Shown in pieces: positions 9,567-18,940 of a stretch of 64,000 nucleotides of DNA (positions within the stretch are counted from its first letter, which is position 1; each line of letters opens with the position of its first letter). Position numbers and translations under genes: made by a program. Under the pieces are notes generated by a model, which worked only from the letters and a program-made list of their open reading frames with translations, made no database searches and was not told the origin of the DNA. This DNA comes from Enterobacter sp. JUb54. GTDB taxonomy: Bacteria > Pseudomonadota > Gammaproteobacteria > Enterobacterales > Enterobacteriaceae. The DNA lies in NCBI RefSeq assembly GCF_014298075.1, contig NZ_CP060418.1, forward strand, positions 3,596,001-3,660,000. The letters run 5' to 3'.

Positions 9567-9595
9567 AGGGCCAGTCTCTTCGGGGGGCTGGCCCT
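9567..9595 (-). promoter_or_regulatory. Hairpin abutting the yjdP start codon
   Basis: An 8-bp perfect stem (AGGGCCAG / CTGGCCCT) ends exactly at the yjdP ATG. Read on the minus strand, the loop contains GAAGAGA, the only plausible ribosome binding site, eight bases before the ATG. It may work both as a stem ending the rpiB message and as a translational control element for yjdP. Confidence 0.6.
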
Positions 9596-9635
9596 ACGTT
9601 AATCAACGGCCCTCACGGCGAGTAGCGGAGGAATC

Positions 9636-10085
9636 TCAAATCCGCTGCTGTTCTATCGCGCCGATGGCATCAATCCGCCCCTGATGGCGACCGCCCTCGA
9701 ATTCGGCAGCCAGCCAGGCATCGACGATCATTTTTGCCAACTCAAGGCCGATTACCCGGGCGCCAAAGGCCAGAATATTGGTGTCATTATGCTGGCGTGA
9801 AAGCTGCGCAGAATAAGGTTCACTACAGACAACCGCTCGAATACCAGGGTGCTTGTTGGCAGCGATAGAAATACCCACGCCGGTGCCGCAGATCAGGATC
9901 CCGCCGTCAACCTCACCGGCGGCAACTGCCTGCGCGACTGCGCTGGCGTAACGCGGATAATCGGTGCGTTCCGTGGACCATGCGCCTTTATCTACCACCT
10001 CAATACCGCGCTGACACAGGTGCATCAGAATATCGTCTTTCAGGATAAACCCGACATGATCGCAGCCAATTGCAATCCTTTTCAT
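9636..10085 (-). CDS. rpiB: RpiB, ribose/allose 6-phosphate isomerase
   Basis: The 149-residue RpiB/LacAB-family isomerase interconverts ribose 5-phosphate and ribulose 5-phosphate and also acts on allose 6-phosphate, which fits the adjacent als operon. Conserved features are GCDHVGFILKD at the N terminus and the catalytic Cys region ILICGTGVGISIAANKHPGIRA. It is divergent from alsR and shares a 364-bp AT-rich control region with it. Confidence 0.96.
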   Translation of the reverse strand: MKRIAIGCDHVGFILKDDILMHLCQRGIEVVDKGAWSTERTDYPRYASAVAQAVAAGEVDGGILICGTGVGISIAANKHPGIRAVVCSEPYSAQLSRQHNDTNILAFGARVIGLELAKMIVDAWLAAEFEGGRHQGRIDAIGAIEQQRI

Positions 10086-10449
10086 ACTTAGCCTCGCCTG
10101 TAGTTAACTTTACGAACTTAGGTTTCCTTGTGATTTAAACGGCACTCTTTGCCGATTTAAACATCAAATCTACCATGATGTGCGCTTGTTCTACACGGCG
10201 ACATTTCACAAATCAAGTGTGAAAAACCATTTATACCAAATACCTGTTATTTTTATAATGCTAATTAATTCAATGCAACATTTTGATTTTAATGAATTTA
10301 AATTAAAAACACATTACCTAAGCGATCAAGAAAACTTCACAAAATACATAACTTTATAAAAATACATTTTTTGTGAAGTTGATTGTATCTTTTCCGATTC
10401 GCCTGTGGTGATATAGTGACGTCTTCATTTTATGGACATAGAGAAAGCG
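10086..10449. promoter_or_regulatory. rpiB-alsR divergent control region
   Basis: This is a strikingly AT-rich 364-bp region between divergent genes. It contains a perfect 12-bp inverted repeat (AACTTCACAAAA at 10333-10344 and TTTTGTGAAGTT at 10369-10380) and a second, shorter one (TTTCACA at 10204-10210 and TGTGAAA at 10218-10224). The two share the TTCACA/TGTGAA core, which suggests operators for AlsR (RpiR), the known repressor of rpiB and the als genes in E. coli. No protein-coding frame is convincing. Confidence 0.65.
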
Positions 10450-11337
10450 ATGAATCAGTCAGAACCCAGTTCGCTCCCCAACGGTATCGGCCTTGCGCCC
10501 TGGCTACGTATGAAGCAGGAAGGCATGACCGAAAACGAAAGCCGCATCGTCGAATGGGTACTTACTCCCGGCAATCTCAGCGATGCACCGGCAATCAAAG
10601 ACGTCGCGGAAGCGCTATCCGTATCCGAGGCCATGATCGTCAAGGTTTCCAAGCTGTTGGGTTTTAGCGGTTTTCGTAATCTGCGCAGCGCGCTGGAGGA
10701 CTATTTTTCGCAGTCAGAGCAGGTGCTTCCGGCTGAGCTTTCCTTTGATGAGGCACCGCAGGATGTGGTGAATAAGGTGTTTAACATCACCCTACGCACC
10801 ATTATGGAAGGTCAGTCGATCGTCAACGTTGACGAAATTCACCGCGCGGCGCGCTTCTTTGCCCAGGCTAACCAACGCGACCTGTACGGTGCGGGCGGAT
10901 CTAACGCCATTTGTGCTGACGTGCAGCACAAGTTTTTACGCATCGGCGTGCGCTGCCAGACTTATCCAGACGCGCATATCATGATGATGTCCGCCTCATT
11001 GCTGAAAGAAGGGGACGTAGTGCTGGTTGTGTCGCACTCGGGGCGCACCAGCGATATTAAATCGGCAGTAGAATTGGCTAAAAAGAACGGGGCCAAAATT
11101 ATCTGCATCACCCACAGCTATCATTCACCGATTGCTAAATTAGCTGATTTTATTATTTGTTCGCCAGCACCAGAGACGCCTTTATTAGGGCGAAACGCCT
11201 CCGCGCGTATATTACAACTAACGTTATTAGATGCTTTTTTTGTTTCCGTTGCACAACTCGATATTGAACAAGCGAATTTAAACATGCAAAAAACGGGCGC
11301 GATTGTTAATTTATTTTCACCCGGCGCGCTTAAGTAA
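10450..11337 (+). CDS. alsR: AlsR (RpiR), repressor of allose and rpiB genes
   Basis: An RpiR-family regulator of 295 residues with an N-terminal helix-turn-helix (about 30-75; VAEALSVSEAMIVKVSKLLGFSGFRNL) and a C-terminal SIS sugar-phosphate binding domain (about 120-260; LYGAGGSNAIC and VVSHSGRTSDI). The start is the ATG preceded by GAGAAAG, matching the E. coli N terminus; an ATG 18 bp upstream is in frame but lacks a good site. Effector is presumably allose 6-phosphate or a related sugar phosphate. Confidence 0.95.
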   Translation: MNQSEPSSLPNGIGLAPWLRMKQEGMTENESRIVEWVLTPGNLSDAPAIKDVAEALSVSEAMIVKVSKLLGFSGFRNLRSALEDYFSQSEQVLPAELSFDEAPQDVVNKVFNITLRTIMEGQSIVNVDEIHRAARFFAQANQRDLYGAGGSNAICADVQHKFLRIGVRCQTYPDAHIMMMSASLLKEGDVVLVVSHSGRTSDIKSAVELAKKNGAKIICITHSYHSPIAKLADFIICSPAPETPLLGRNASARILQLTLLDAFFVSVAQLDIEQANLNMQKTGAIVNLFSPGALK

Positions 11338-11347
11338 ATAAAAAACC

Positions 11348-11367
11348 GATCCCACACTAGTGGGATC
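11348..11367 (+). terminator. Perfect hairpin between alsR and alsB
   Basis: GATCCCAC pairs with GTGGGATC over an ACTA loop, 10 bp after the alsR stop. No U run follows, so it may be a partial terminator or an mRNA stability element setting alsR and alsB levels apart. Confidence 0.55.
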
Positions 11368-11400
11368 AATATAACTGTATCCTACATCGAGAATACTGCC

Positions 11401-12336
11401 ATGAATAAATATCTGAAAATTTTCAGCGGCACGCTCATGGGCGTAATGTTATCCACCAGCGCCTTTGCCGCCGCCGATTACGCTGTCGTATTGAAAACCT
11501 TATCGAACCCATTTTGGGTTGATATGAAAAAAGGCATTGAAGATGAAGCTAAAGCGTTGGGCGTCAGCGTCGATATTTTTGCTTCCCCTTCTGAAGGCGA
11601 TTTTCAGTCGCAGCTGCAGCTGTTTGAAGATCTGAGCAACAAAAACTACAAAGGTATCGCCTTTGCACCGCTCTCCTCCGTAAACCTGGTAATGCCGGTG
11701 GCTAAAGCATGGAAAAAGGGCATCTATCTGGTCAACCTCGATGAAAAAATCGATATGGATAACCTGAAGAAGGCCGGCGGCAACGTGGAAGGCTTTGTGA
11801 CTACCGATAACGTGGCGGTAGGGGCAAAAGGGGCGGAGTTTATCGTTGACAGGCTGGGCGCTGAAGGTGGTGAAGTCGCTATTATTGAAGGCAAAGCCGG
11901 TAACGCCTCCGGCGAAGCTCGCCGCAACGGCGCTAGCGAAGCCTTCAAAAAAGCAAGCCAGATCAAGCTGGTTGCTAGTCAGCCAGCCGACTGGGACCGT
12001 ATCAAAGCACTGGACGTTGCCACTAACGTGCTGCAGCGTAACCCAAACGTCAAAGCGATTTACTGCGCTAACGACACGATGGCAATGGGCGTTGCCCAGG
12101 CCGTCGCCAATGCCGGCAAAACCGGCAAAATTCTGGTTGTCGGTACCGACGGTATTCCTGAGGCACGCAAAATGGTCGAAGCCGGACAGATGACCGCCAC
12201 TATCGCGCAGAACCCAGCGGATATTGGTGCAACCGGTCTGAAGCTAATGGTTGATGCAGAGAAGAGCGGCAAAGTCATCGCGCTGGATAAAACCCCGGAA
12301 TTTAAGCTGGTGGATTCCATTCTGGTGACGAAATAA
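11401..12336 (+). CDS. alsB: AlsB, D-allose-binding periplasmic protein
   Basis: A 311-residue type-1 periplasmic sugar-binding protein. The signal peptide covers about residues 1-23 (ending STSAFAA). The mature part has the ribose/allose-binding fold with VVLKTLSNPFWVDMKKGIEDEA at the start, and NASGEARRNGASEAF and YCANDTMAMGVAQAV further on. It delivers D-allose to AlsAC. It follows alsR in the same direction as in E. coli. Confidence 0.97.
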   Translation: MNKYLKIFSGTLMGVMLSTSAFAAADYAVVLKTLSNPFWVDMKKGIEDEAKALGVSVDIFASPSEGDFQSQLQLFEDLSNKNYKGIAFAPLSSVNLVMPVAKAWKKGIYLVNLDEKIDMDNLKKAGGNVEGFVTTDNVAVGAKGAEFIVDRLGAEGGEVAIIEGKAGNASGEARRNGASEAFKKASQIKLVASQPADWDRIKALDVATNVLQRNPNVKAIYCANDTMAMGVAQAVANAGKTGKILVVGTDGIPEARKMVEAGQMTATIAQNPADIGATGLKLMVDAEKSGKVIALDKTPEFKLVDSILVTK

Positions 12337-12342
12337 TTCAGG

Positions 12343-12397
12343 CCTTGTCCGGTCGGTTGCCCTCACCCCGGTCCTCTCACCACCGGGTGGGGGTGAA
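12343..12397 (+). repeat. Imperfect hairpin repeat between alsB and alsA
   Basis: CTCACCCCGGT and ACCGGGTGGGGGTGA form an imperfect stem in the 77-bp alsB-alsA gap. Intercistronic stems of this kind often protect the mRNA for the abundant binding protein upstream; here that role is inference. Confidence 0.45.
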
Positions 12398-12413
12398 AAC
12401 ATAAGGAATCTCT

Positions 12414-13946
12414 ATGCTCACGCCATATATTTCAATGGCGGGGATCGGCAAATCCTTTGGTCCGGTTCACGCATTAAAGTCGGTTGATTTAACTGTTTAC
12501 CCCCACGAAATACATGCGTTATTAGGGGAGAATGGTGCCGGTAAATCAACGCTGATGAAAGTTTTGTCGGGAATATATGAACCGACCAAAGGCACCATTA
12601 CCATTAATAACGTCAACTACGACAAGCTTGACCATAAATTAGCGGCCCAGCTTGGCATCGGTATTATTTATCAGGAACTCAGCGTTATTGATGAATTGAC
12701 GGTGCTGGAAAATTTATATATTGGTCGGCACCTGACAAAAAAAGTCTGCGGCATCAACGTTATCGACTGGAAAGAGATGCGCGTACGGGCGGCAATGATG
12801 CTGCTACGCGTCGGGCTGAAGGTCGATTTAGAAGAAAAGGTGGCGAATCTCTCTATCAGCCATAAGCAGATGCTGGAGATAGCCAAGACGCTGATGCTGG
12901 ACGCCAAAGTTCTGATCATGGATGAACCCACCTCCTCGCTGACTAATAAAGAGGTGGATTATCTGTTCCTGATCATGAACCAGCTGCGTAAAGAGGGCAC
13001 CGCTATCGTGTATATCTCGCACAAGCTGGCGGAAATCCGCCGCATATGCGACCGCTACACGGTGATGAAAGACGGCAGTAGCGTATGCAGCGGGATGGTC
13101 AGCGAGGTTAACAATGACGACATCGTGCGCCTGATGGTCGGTCGCGAGCTGCAAAACCGCTTCAATGCTATGAAAGAGAGCACCGGCAATATCGCTCGCG
13201 AGACGGTGTTCGAAGTGAAAAACGTCACCAGCCATGACAAGAAAAAGGTCCGGGGTATCTCCTTTAGCGTTAATCGCGGCGAAATTCTCGGTTTTGCCGG
13301 ACTGGTTGGCTCCGGACGTACTGAATTAATGGACTGCCTGTTCGGCGTCGATAAGCGCAGCTGCGGCGAAATTCACCTCAACGGCAAGGAGATTTCTCCT
13401 CGCTCACCATTGGATGCCTTAAAGAAAGGCATGGGCTACATCACGGAAAGCCGCCGTGAGAATGGTTTCTTCGGTAATTTCACTATTGCACAGAACATGG
13501 CGGTGAGTCAGAGCCTGAAACGCGGTGGTTATAAAGGTGCAATGGGGTTGTTTCATGAAGGAGAAGAACGCAAAACAGCGGAGGAACAACGCAAGCTGTT
13601 GGCCCTGAAGTGCCATTCCGTCGATCAGAACATTACCGAACTTTCCGGTGGAAACCAGCAAAAGGTACTGATTTCTAAATGGTTATGCTGCAACCCTGAC
13701 GTCATTATTTTTGATGAGCCCACGCGCGGTATCGACGTCGGGGCGAAAGCTGAAATTTATAAAGTGATGCGCCAACTGGCCGATAACGGAAAGGTCATTT
13801 TGATGGTGTCGTCTGAACTTCCTGAAATTATCGCCGTCTGCGACCGCATCGCCGTGTTCTGCGAAGGGCAAATGACGCAAATTCTGACCAATCGTGACGA
13901 CATGAGCGAAGAGGAGATTATGGTATGGGCACTGCCTCAAGAGTAA
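12414..13946 (+). CDS. alsA: AlsA, D-allose ABC transporter ATPase
   Basis: A 510-residue double-domain sugar ABC ATPase of the RbsA/MglA type. The first nucleotide-binding domain has GENGAGKSTLMKVLSG (about residue 40) and VLIMDEPTSSL; the second has the degenerate GLVGSGRTEL and the signature ELSGGNQQKVLISKWL with IIFDEPTRGIDVG. It energises AlsC for D-allose uptake. It overlaps alsC by 22 bp. Confidence 0.97.
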   Translation: MLTPYISMAGIGKSFGPVHALKSVDLTVYPHEIHALLGENGAGKSTLMKVLSGIYEPTKGTITINNVNYDKLDHKLAAQLGIGIIYQELSVIDELTVLENLYIGRHLTKKVCGINVIDWKEMRVRAAMMLLRVGLKVDLEEKVANLSISHKQMLEIAKTLMLDAKVLIMDEPTSSLTNKEVDYLFLIMNQLRKEGTAIVYISHKLAEIRRICDRYTVMKDGSSVCSGMVSEVNNDDIVRLMVGRELQNRFNAMKESTGNIARETVFEVKNVTSHDKKKVRGISFSVNRGEILGFAGLVGSGRTELMDCLFGVDKRSCGEIHLNGKEISPRSPLDALKKGMGYITESRRENGFFGNFTIAQNMAVSQSLKRGGYKGAMGLFHEGEERKTAEEQRKLLALKCHSVDQNITELSGGNQQKVLISKWLCCNPDVIIFDEPTRGIDVGAKAEIYKVMRQLADNGKVILMVSSELPEIIAVCDRIAVFCEGQMTQILTNRDDMSEEEIMVWALPQE

Positions 13947-14905
13947 AAGGCGAAACCGGTGAAAAAAAGCCGTTTAACTTCGCGCTGTTCTGGGATAAAT
14001 ACGGCACCTTTTTTATCCTCGCCATTATCGTGGCGATTTTCGGCACCCTATCGTCAGAGTACTTCCTGACGACCAACAACATTACGCAGATCTTCGTTCA
14101 GAGTTCCGTCACCGTACTGATCGGCATGGGCGAGTTCTTCGCGATCCTCGTCGCCGGGATCGACCTGTCGGTCGGAGCGATTCTCGCACTCTCCGGGATG
14201 GTCACCGCTAAGCTGATGCTCGCGGGCGTCGATCCGTTCCTCGCCGCGCTGATCGGCGGCGTGCTGGTAGGTGGTGCGCTAGGTGCTATCAACGGCTGTC
14301 TGGTCAACTGGACCGGCCTGCATCCGTTCATTATTACGCTCGGCACTAACGCTATTTTCCGCGGTATTACGCTGGTTATCTCTGATGCCAACTCGGTGTA
14401 CGGCTTCTCGTTTGACTTCGTTAACTTCTTTGCCGCTACGCCGCTTGGGATCCCGGTTCCGGTTATCTTCTCACTGATTGTGGCGGTGATCCTGTGGTTC
14501 CTGACTACCCGTACGCGACTGGGTCGCAACATCTATGCCCTTGGTGGTAACAAAAACTCAGCCTTCTACTCCGGTATCGACGTCAAGTTCCACATGCTGC
14601 TGGTCTTTATCATCTCTGGCGTCTGTGCCGGGTTGGCTGGCGTGGTCTCCACTGCGCGACTGGGGGCAGCGGAACCACTGGCCGGGATGGGCTTTGAAAC
14701 ATACGCCATTGCCAGTGCCATTATCGGCGGTACCAGCTTCTTCGGTGGTAAGGGACGTATTTTCTCAGTGGTGATAGGTGGTCTGATCATCGGCACCATC
14801 AACAACGGATTGAATATTCTGCAGGTACAAACCTACTACCAGCTGGTGGTGATGGGTGGATTAATTATCGCGGCTGTCGCCCTCGACCGTCTTATCAGTA
14901 AGTAA
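13925..14905 (+). CDS. alsC: AlsC, D-allose ABC transporter permease
   Basis: A 326-residue inner-membrane permease of the RbsC type with about eight to ten hydrophobic segments. Hallmarks are GMGEFFAILVAGIDLSVGAILALSGM and the cytoplasmic loop LGRNIYALGGNKNSAFYSGI. From residue about 30 it is nearly identical to E. coli AlsC, but the first 25 residues (charged, MGTASRVKGETGEKK) differ. The ATG lies inside the end of alsA. Confidence 0.96.
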   Translation: MGTASRVKGETGEKKPFNFALFWDKYGTFFILAIIVAIFGTLSSEYFLTTNNITQIFVQSSVTVLIGMGEFFAILVAGIDLSVGAILALSGMVTAKLMLAGVDPFLAALIGGVLVGGALGAINGCLVNWTGLHPFIITLGTNAIFRGITLVISDANSVYGFSFDFVNFFAATPLGIPVPVIFSLIVAVILWFLTTRTRLGRNIYALGGNKNSAFYSGIDVKFHMLLVFIISGVCAGLAGVVSTARLGAAEPLAGMGFETYAIASAIIGGTSFFGGKGRIFSVVIGGLIIGTINNGLNILQVQTYYQLVVMGGLIIAAVALDRLISK

Positions 14906-14912
14906 GGAATTT

Positions 14913-15611
14913 ATGATGAAAATTGCTCCCTCGTTAATGTGTATGGATCTTCTGAAATTTAAAGAACAGATCGAGTTTATCGACCAGCATGCAGACTATT
15001 TTCACATCGACATCATGGACGGTCACTTTGTGCCGAACCTCACTTTGTCACCGTTTTTCGTCAGCCAGGTGAAAAAGCTGGCCAGTAAGCCGCTGGACTG
15101 CCATCTGATGGTCACTCGTCCGCAGGATTACATTAGCCAACTGGCGCAGGCAGGCGCAGACTTTATCACCCTGCACCCGGAAACCATCAACGGCCAGGCC
15201 TTCCGCCTGATTGAGGAGATTCACCGCCACGGCATGAAAGTCGGGCTGATCCTGAATCCGGAAACGCCGGTTGAGGCCATGAAGTACTACATTCATAAAG
15301 CCGACAAAATCACGGTAATGACCGTCGATCCGGGCTTCGCCGGACAGCCGTTTATCCCGGAGATGCTGGAGAAAATTGCCGAACTGAAAGCCTGGCGCGA
15401 GCGCGACGGTCTGAGCTACGAAATTGAAATCGACGGTTCCTGTAACAAAGCCACCTATAAAAAGCTGATGGCGGCGGGCGCAGATGTCTTTATCGTCGGC
15501 ACTTCCGGTCTCTTTAACCATGCCGACCAGATTGATGACGCGTGGCAAATCATGGAACAGCAGATCCTGGCGGCGAAAAACGAGGTACTGCCTCATGCAA
15601 AAACAGCGTAA
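14913..15611 (+). CDS. alsE: AlsE, D-allulose-6-phosphate 3-epimerase
   Basis: The ribulose-phosphate 3-epimerase family TIM barrel converts D-allulose 6-phosphate to fructose 6-phosphate. Metal and catalytic motifs are [17 protein letters not shown] and [20 protein letters not shown]. Two adjacent ATGs follow AAGGAA; the first gives 232 residues, the second 231 as in E. coli. The 3' end overlaps alsK by 17 bp. Confidence 0.96.
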   Translation: MMKIAPSLMCMDLLKFKEQIEFIDQHADYFHIDIMDGHFVPNLTLSPFFVSQVKKLASKPLDCHLMVTRPQDYISQLAQAGADFITLHPETINGQAFRLIEEIHRHGMKVGLILNPETPVEAMKYYIHKADKITVMTVDPGFAGQPFIPEMLEKIAELKAWRERDGLSYEIEIDGSCNKATYKKLMAAGADVFIVGTSGLFNHADQIDDAWQIMEQQILAAKNEVLPHAKTA

Positions 15612-16506
15612 CGTCGTCGCGGGCGTGGATATGGGGGCGACCCATATCCGTTTTTGTCTGCAAACATCGCAGGGCGAAGCGCTGCACTGCGAAAAGCTGC
15701 GTACTGCTGATGTGATAACCCCTAATGGCCTGGTCAACGGCATTAAAAACCTGTTGCAGCAGCATCTTAGCCATTATGCAGCCCATTGTAGCGGGTTGGT
15801 GATGGGGTTCCCGGCACTGGTGGCAAAAGACAAACGGACGATTATCTCAACGCCTAACCTGCCTCTGGCCGCTGACGACCTGTATAACCTGGCTGACCGG
15901 CTGGAAGCGGCGCTTGGCTGCCCGGTTGAGTTTTCTCGCGATGTAAATCTACAGCTCTCTTTTGACGTTCAGGAAAACGATCTCGAGGAGCAGGAGGTGC
16001 TGGCGGCCTATCTCGGCACCGGCATGGGCTTCGCCGTCTGGCTGAACGGCGGGCCGTGGACCGGTGCGCACGGCGTTGCGGGCGAGTTGGGGCATATTCC
16101 TCAAGGTGATGGCGCTCTCACCTGCGCCTGCGGCAACCCTGCGTGCCTGGAAACCGTCTGTTCCGGTATCGCGTTAAAGCGCTGGTATGAACAACAGCCG
16201 CGCACGTATGAGCTAGGCGAGCTGTTTGTCCACGCTGCACAGGAGCCGTTTGTGCAGGCGATGCTGAACCACGCAGCCCGCGCTATCGCCACCAGCATCA
16301 ACCTGTTTGACCCGGACGCGGTGATCCTCGGCGGCGGCGTGATGGATATGCCCGCCTTCCCGCGCGACGCGCTAATCGTCATGGTTAAAACCTACGTTCG
16401 CCGTCCGCTGCCTTACCAGGTCGTACGCTTTGTTACCGCCTCGTCCTCAGCGTTTAACGGCGCTCAGGGCGCAGCAACGCTCGCACGTAGCCGTTATTTA
16501 ACCTAG
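15595..16506 (+). CDS. alsK: AlsK, D-allose kinase (ROK family)
   Basis: A 303-residue ROK-family sugar kinase that phosphorylates D-allose. It has the N-terminal ATP site [13 protein letters not shown], the sugar-binding segment [13 protein letters not shown] and the zinc motif [10 protein letters not shown]. The start is the ATG overlapping alsE, giving [14 protein letters not shown] as in E. coli. It is the last als gene, followed by a REP element and the fdhF promoter. Confidence 0.96.
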   Translation: MQKQRNVVAGVDMGATHIRFCLQTSQGEALHCEKLRTADVITPNGLVNGIKNLLQQHLSHYAAHCSGLVMGFPALVAKDKRTIISTPNLPLAADDLYNLADRLEAALGCPVEFSRDVNLQLSFDVQENDLEEQEVLAAYLGTGMGFAVWLNGGPWTGAHGVAGELGHIPQGDGALTCACGNPACLETVCSGIALKRWYEQQPRTYELGELFVHAAQEPFVQAMLNHAARAIATSINLFDPDAVILGGGVMDMPAFPRDALIVMVKTYVRRPLPYQVVRFVTASSSAFNGAQGAATLARSRYLT

Positions 16507-16550
16507 ACCCGGTTATACCGATAAGTGCAGTAACGTCTCCGATCCTGAAT

Positions 16551-16585
16551 CCCCGGAGGCGGTGCTGCGCACCTGTCCGGGCTAC
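16551..16585. repeat. REP-type element upstream of fdhF
   Basis: A 35-bp GC-rich element (CCCCGGAGGCGG, TGCTGCGC, then ACCTGTCCGGGCTAC) able to fold back. The same sequence occurs three times after fdhF (from 18941, 19113 and 19254), and a relative occurs at 32622. It lies between alsK and the fdhF promoter. Confidence 0.7.
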
Positions 16586-16606
16586 CCGGTACGCCCCTTC
16601 CCCACG

Positions 16607-16680
16607 TCACATCCCTTCACTTCGACACGTCAAAACTGACGATTGCCTGCTTTTCGTCAGCATTCAGACCAAAAAATCGA
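16607..16680 (+). promoter_or_regulatory. Likely FhlA upstream activation region of fdhF
   Basis: The stretch 33-106 bp upstream of the -24/-12 promoter has several overlapping inverted repeats (GTCA-AAAC-TGAC; CTGACG and CGTCAG around a 13-bp spacer). FhlA binds upstream activating sites in this position in E. coli fdhF. The exact FhlA box is not certain from sequence alone. Confidence 0.4.
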
Positions 16681-16712
16681 CGTATTATCAGTGAATACAC
16701 ACAATGAAAACA

Positions 16713-16728
16713 TGGCATAGAAGATGCA
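16713..16728 (+). promoter_or_regulatory. Sigma-54 promoter of fdhF
   Basis: TGGCATAGAAGATGCA has the GG and GC dinucleotides of a -24/-12 promoter with correct 10-bp spacing, and closely resembles the E. coli fdhF promoter. It lies about 55 bp before the fdhF ATG. Sigma-54 with FhlA and formate is the known control of fdhF. Confidence 0.85.
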
Positions 16729-16781
16729 TATTGAGGGCGAGATAGCGCGTATGCGCCCATTGATTAACTGGAGCAAGACCG

Positions 16782-18929
16782 ATGAAAAAAGTCGTCACGG
16801 TTTGCCCGTATTGCGCATCAGGTTGCAAAATCAATCTGGTGGTCGATAACGGCAAAATCGTCCGGGCTGAGGCGGCACAGGGGAAAACCAACCAGGGAAC
16901 CCTGTGCCTGAAAGGCTACTATGGCTGGGACTTTATTAACGATACCCAGATCCTCACCCCGCGTCTGAAAACCCCGATGATCCGCCGTCAGCGTGGCGGC
17001 AAACTGGAATCCGTCTCCTGGGACGAGGCTCTCGACTACGTCGCCACCCGCCTCAGCGAGATTAAAGCCAAGTACGGCCCGGATGCTATCCAGACCACCG
17101 GCTCATCCCGCGGGACCGGCAATGAAACCAACTATGTGATGCAAAAATTCGCACGCGCCGTTATTGGTACCAATAACGTCGACTGTTGCGCGCGCGTCTG
17201 ACACGGCCCTTCGGTTGCAGGTCTGCACCAGTCGGTCGGTAATGGCGCCATGAGTAATGCCATCACAGAGATTGATAACACCGATCTCGTGTTTATCTTC
17301 GGGTACAACCCGGCAGATTCACACCCCATCGTGGCGAATCACGTGATTAACGCCAAACGTAATGGGGCGAAAATTATCGTCTGCGATCCGCGCAAAATTG
17401 AAACCGCGCGCATTGCCGATATGCACATCGCGTTGAAAAACGGCTCGAACATCGCGCTGCTCAACGCCATCGGGCATGTCATCATCGAGGAAGATCTCTA
17501 CGATAAATCCTTCGTGGCCAGCCGTTCCGAGGGCTTCGAGGAGTATCGCAAAATCGTCGAAGGCTACACGCCGGAGTCGGTGGAAGCGATCACCGGCGTC
17601 AGCGCGCAGCAAATCCGCGAATGCGCCCGGATGTACGCCAGCGCCAAATCCGCCGCGATCCTGTGGGGCATGGGCGTCACCCAGTTCTATCAGGGGGTGG
17701 AAACCGTCCGCTCGCTGACCAGCCTGGCGATCATGACCGGCAACCTCGGTAAACCGAGCGTCGGCGTCAACCCGGTGCGCGGGCAGAACAACGTCCAGGG
17801 TGCCTGCGATATGGGCGCGCTGCCGGATACCTATCCGGGCTACCAGTATGTGAAGTTCCCGGAAAACCGCGAGAAGTTCGCCAGGGCCTGGGGCGTCGAC
17901 AGCCTGCCGGAACACACCGGCTACCGCATCAGCGAGCTGCCGCACCGCGCGGCACATGGCGAAGTGCGGGCGGCGTACATCATGGGGGAAGATCCGCTCC
18001 AGACCGACGCCGAGCTGTCCGCCGTGCGTAAAGCGTTTGAAGAGCTGGAACTGGTTATCGTCCAGGACATCTTTATGACCAAAACCGCGTCGGCGGCGGA
18101 TGTGATTTTACCGTCAACATCGTGGGGCGAGCATGAAGGCGTCTATACCGCCGCCGACCGTGGCTTCCAGCGCTTCTTTAAAGCGGTAGAGCCGAAGTGG
18201 GACCTGAAAACCGACTGGCAGATCATCAGTGAAATCGCCACCCGGATGGGCTACCCGATGCACTACAACAACACCCAGGAGATCTGGGACGAGTTGCGGC
18301 ATCTGTGCCCGGATTTCTACGGTGCCACCTACGAGAAAATGGGCGAGCTGGGCTACATCATGTGGCCGTGTCGCGACGAGTCCGATGCCGATCAGGGGAC
18401 CTCTTATCTGTTTAAAGAGAAGTTTGATACCCCGAACGGCCTGGCGCAGTTCTATACCTGCGACTGGGTTGCGCCGATTGACAAGCTGACCGACGAGTAC
18501 CCGATGGTGCTCTCCACGGTGCGTGAAGTGGGCCACTATTCGTGTCGTTCGATGACCGGCAACTGTGCGGCGCTGGCCGCACTGGCGGATGAACCGGGCT
18601 ATGCGCAAATCAACACCGCCGACGCCGCGCGTCTGGGGATTGAAGATGAAGCGCTGGTGTGGGTCAATTCGCGCAAAGGGCGGATCATCACCCGTGCCCA
18701 GGTCAGCGACCGGCCGAACAAAGGGGCGGTCTATATGACCTACCAGTGGTGGATTGGCGCCTGTAACGAGCTGGTGACCGAGAACCTGAGCCCGATAACC
18801 AAGACGCCGGAGTACAAGTACTGCGCCGTGAACGTTGAGCGCATCGCCGATCAACGCGCCGCCGAGCAGTATGTGATTGACGAGTACAGCAAGCTGAAAG
18901 CCCGCCTGCGCGAAAGCGCGATGGGTTAA
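16782..18929 (+). CDS. fdhF: FdhF, selenocysteine formate dehydrogenase H
   Basis: The 715-residue molybdopterin enzyme oxidises formate to CO2 in the formate hydrogenlyase complex. It is read through an in-frame TGA at 17199-17201, codon 140, which encodes selenocysteine; the next residue is the conserved His. The 4Fe-4S cluster ligands are Cys 8, 11, 15 and 42 (CPYCASGCK and TLCLKG). Without readthrough the gene looks like two open frames, 16782-17201 and 17250-18929. Length equals E. coli FdhF. E. coli K-12 has mdtNOP, ytcA and yjcS between alsK and fdhF; none are here. Confidence 0.97.
17196..17245 (+). promoter_or_regulatory. SECIS element of fdhF
   Basis: Directly at and after the TGA the mRNA can form the bacterial selenocysteine insertion stem-loop; the apical part GGTTGCAGGTCTGCACC is the same as in E. 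coli fdhF, where SelB binds. This supports TGA as selenocysteine and not a nonsense mutation. Confidence 0.88.
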
Positions 18930-18940
18930 CAACACCGCCT

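Noticed and set aside
17199-17201. Nonsense mutation splitting fdhF
   Set aside because: The TGA is at the selenocysteine codon and is followed by a conserved SECIS element.
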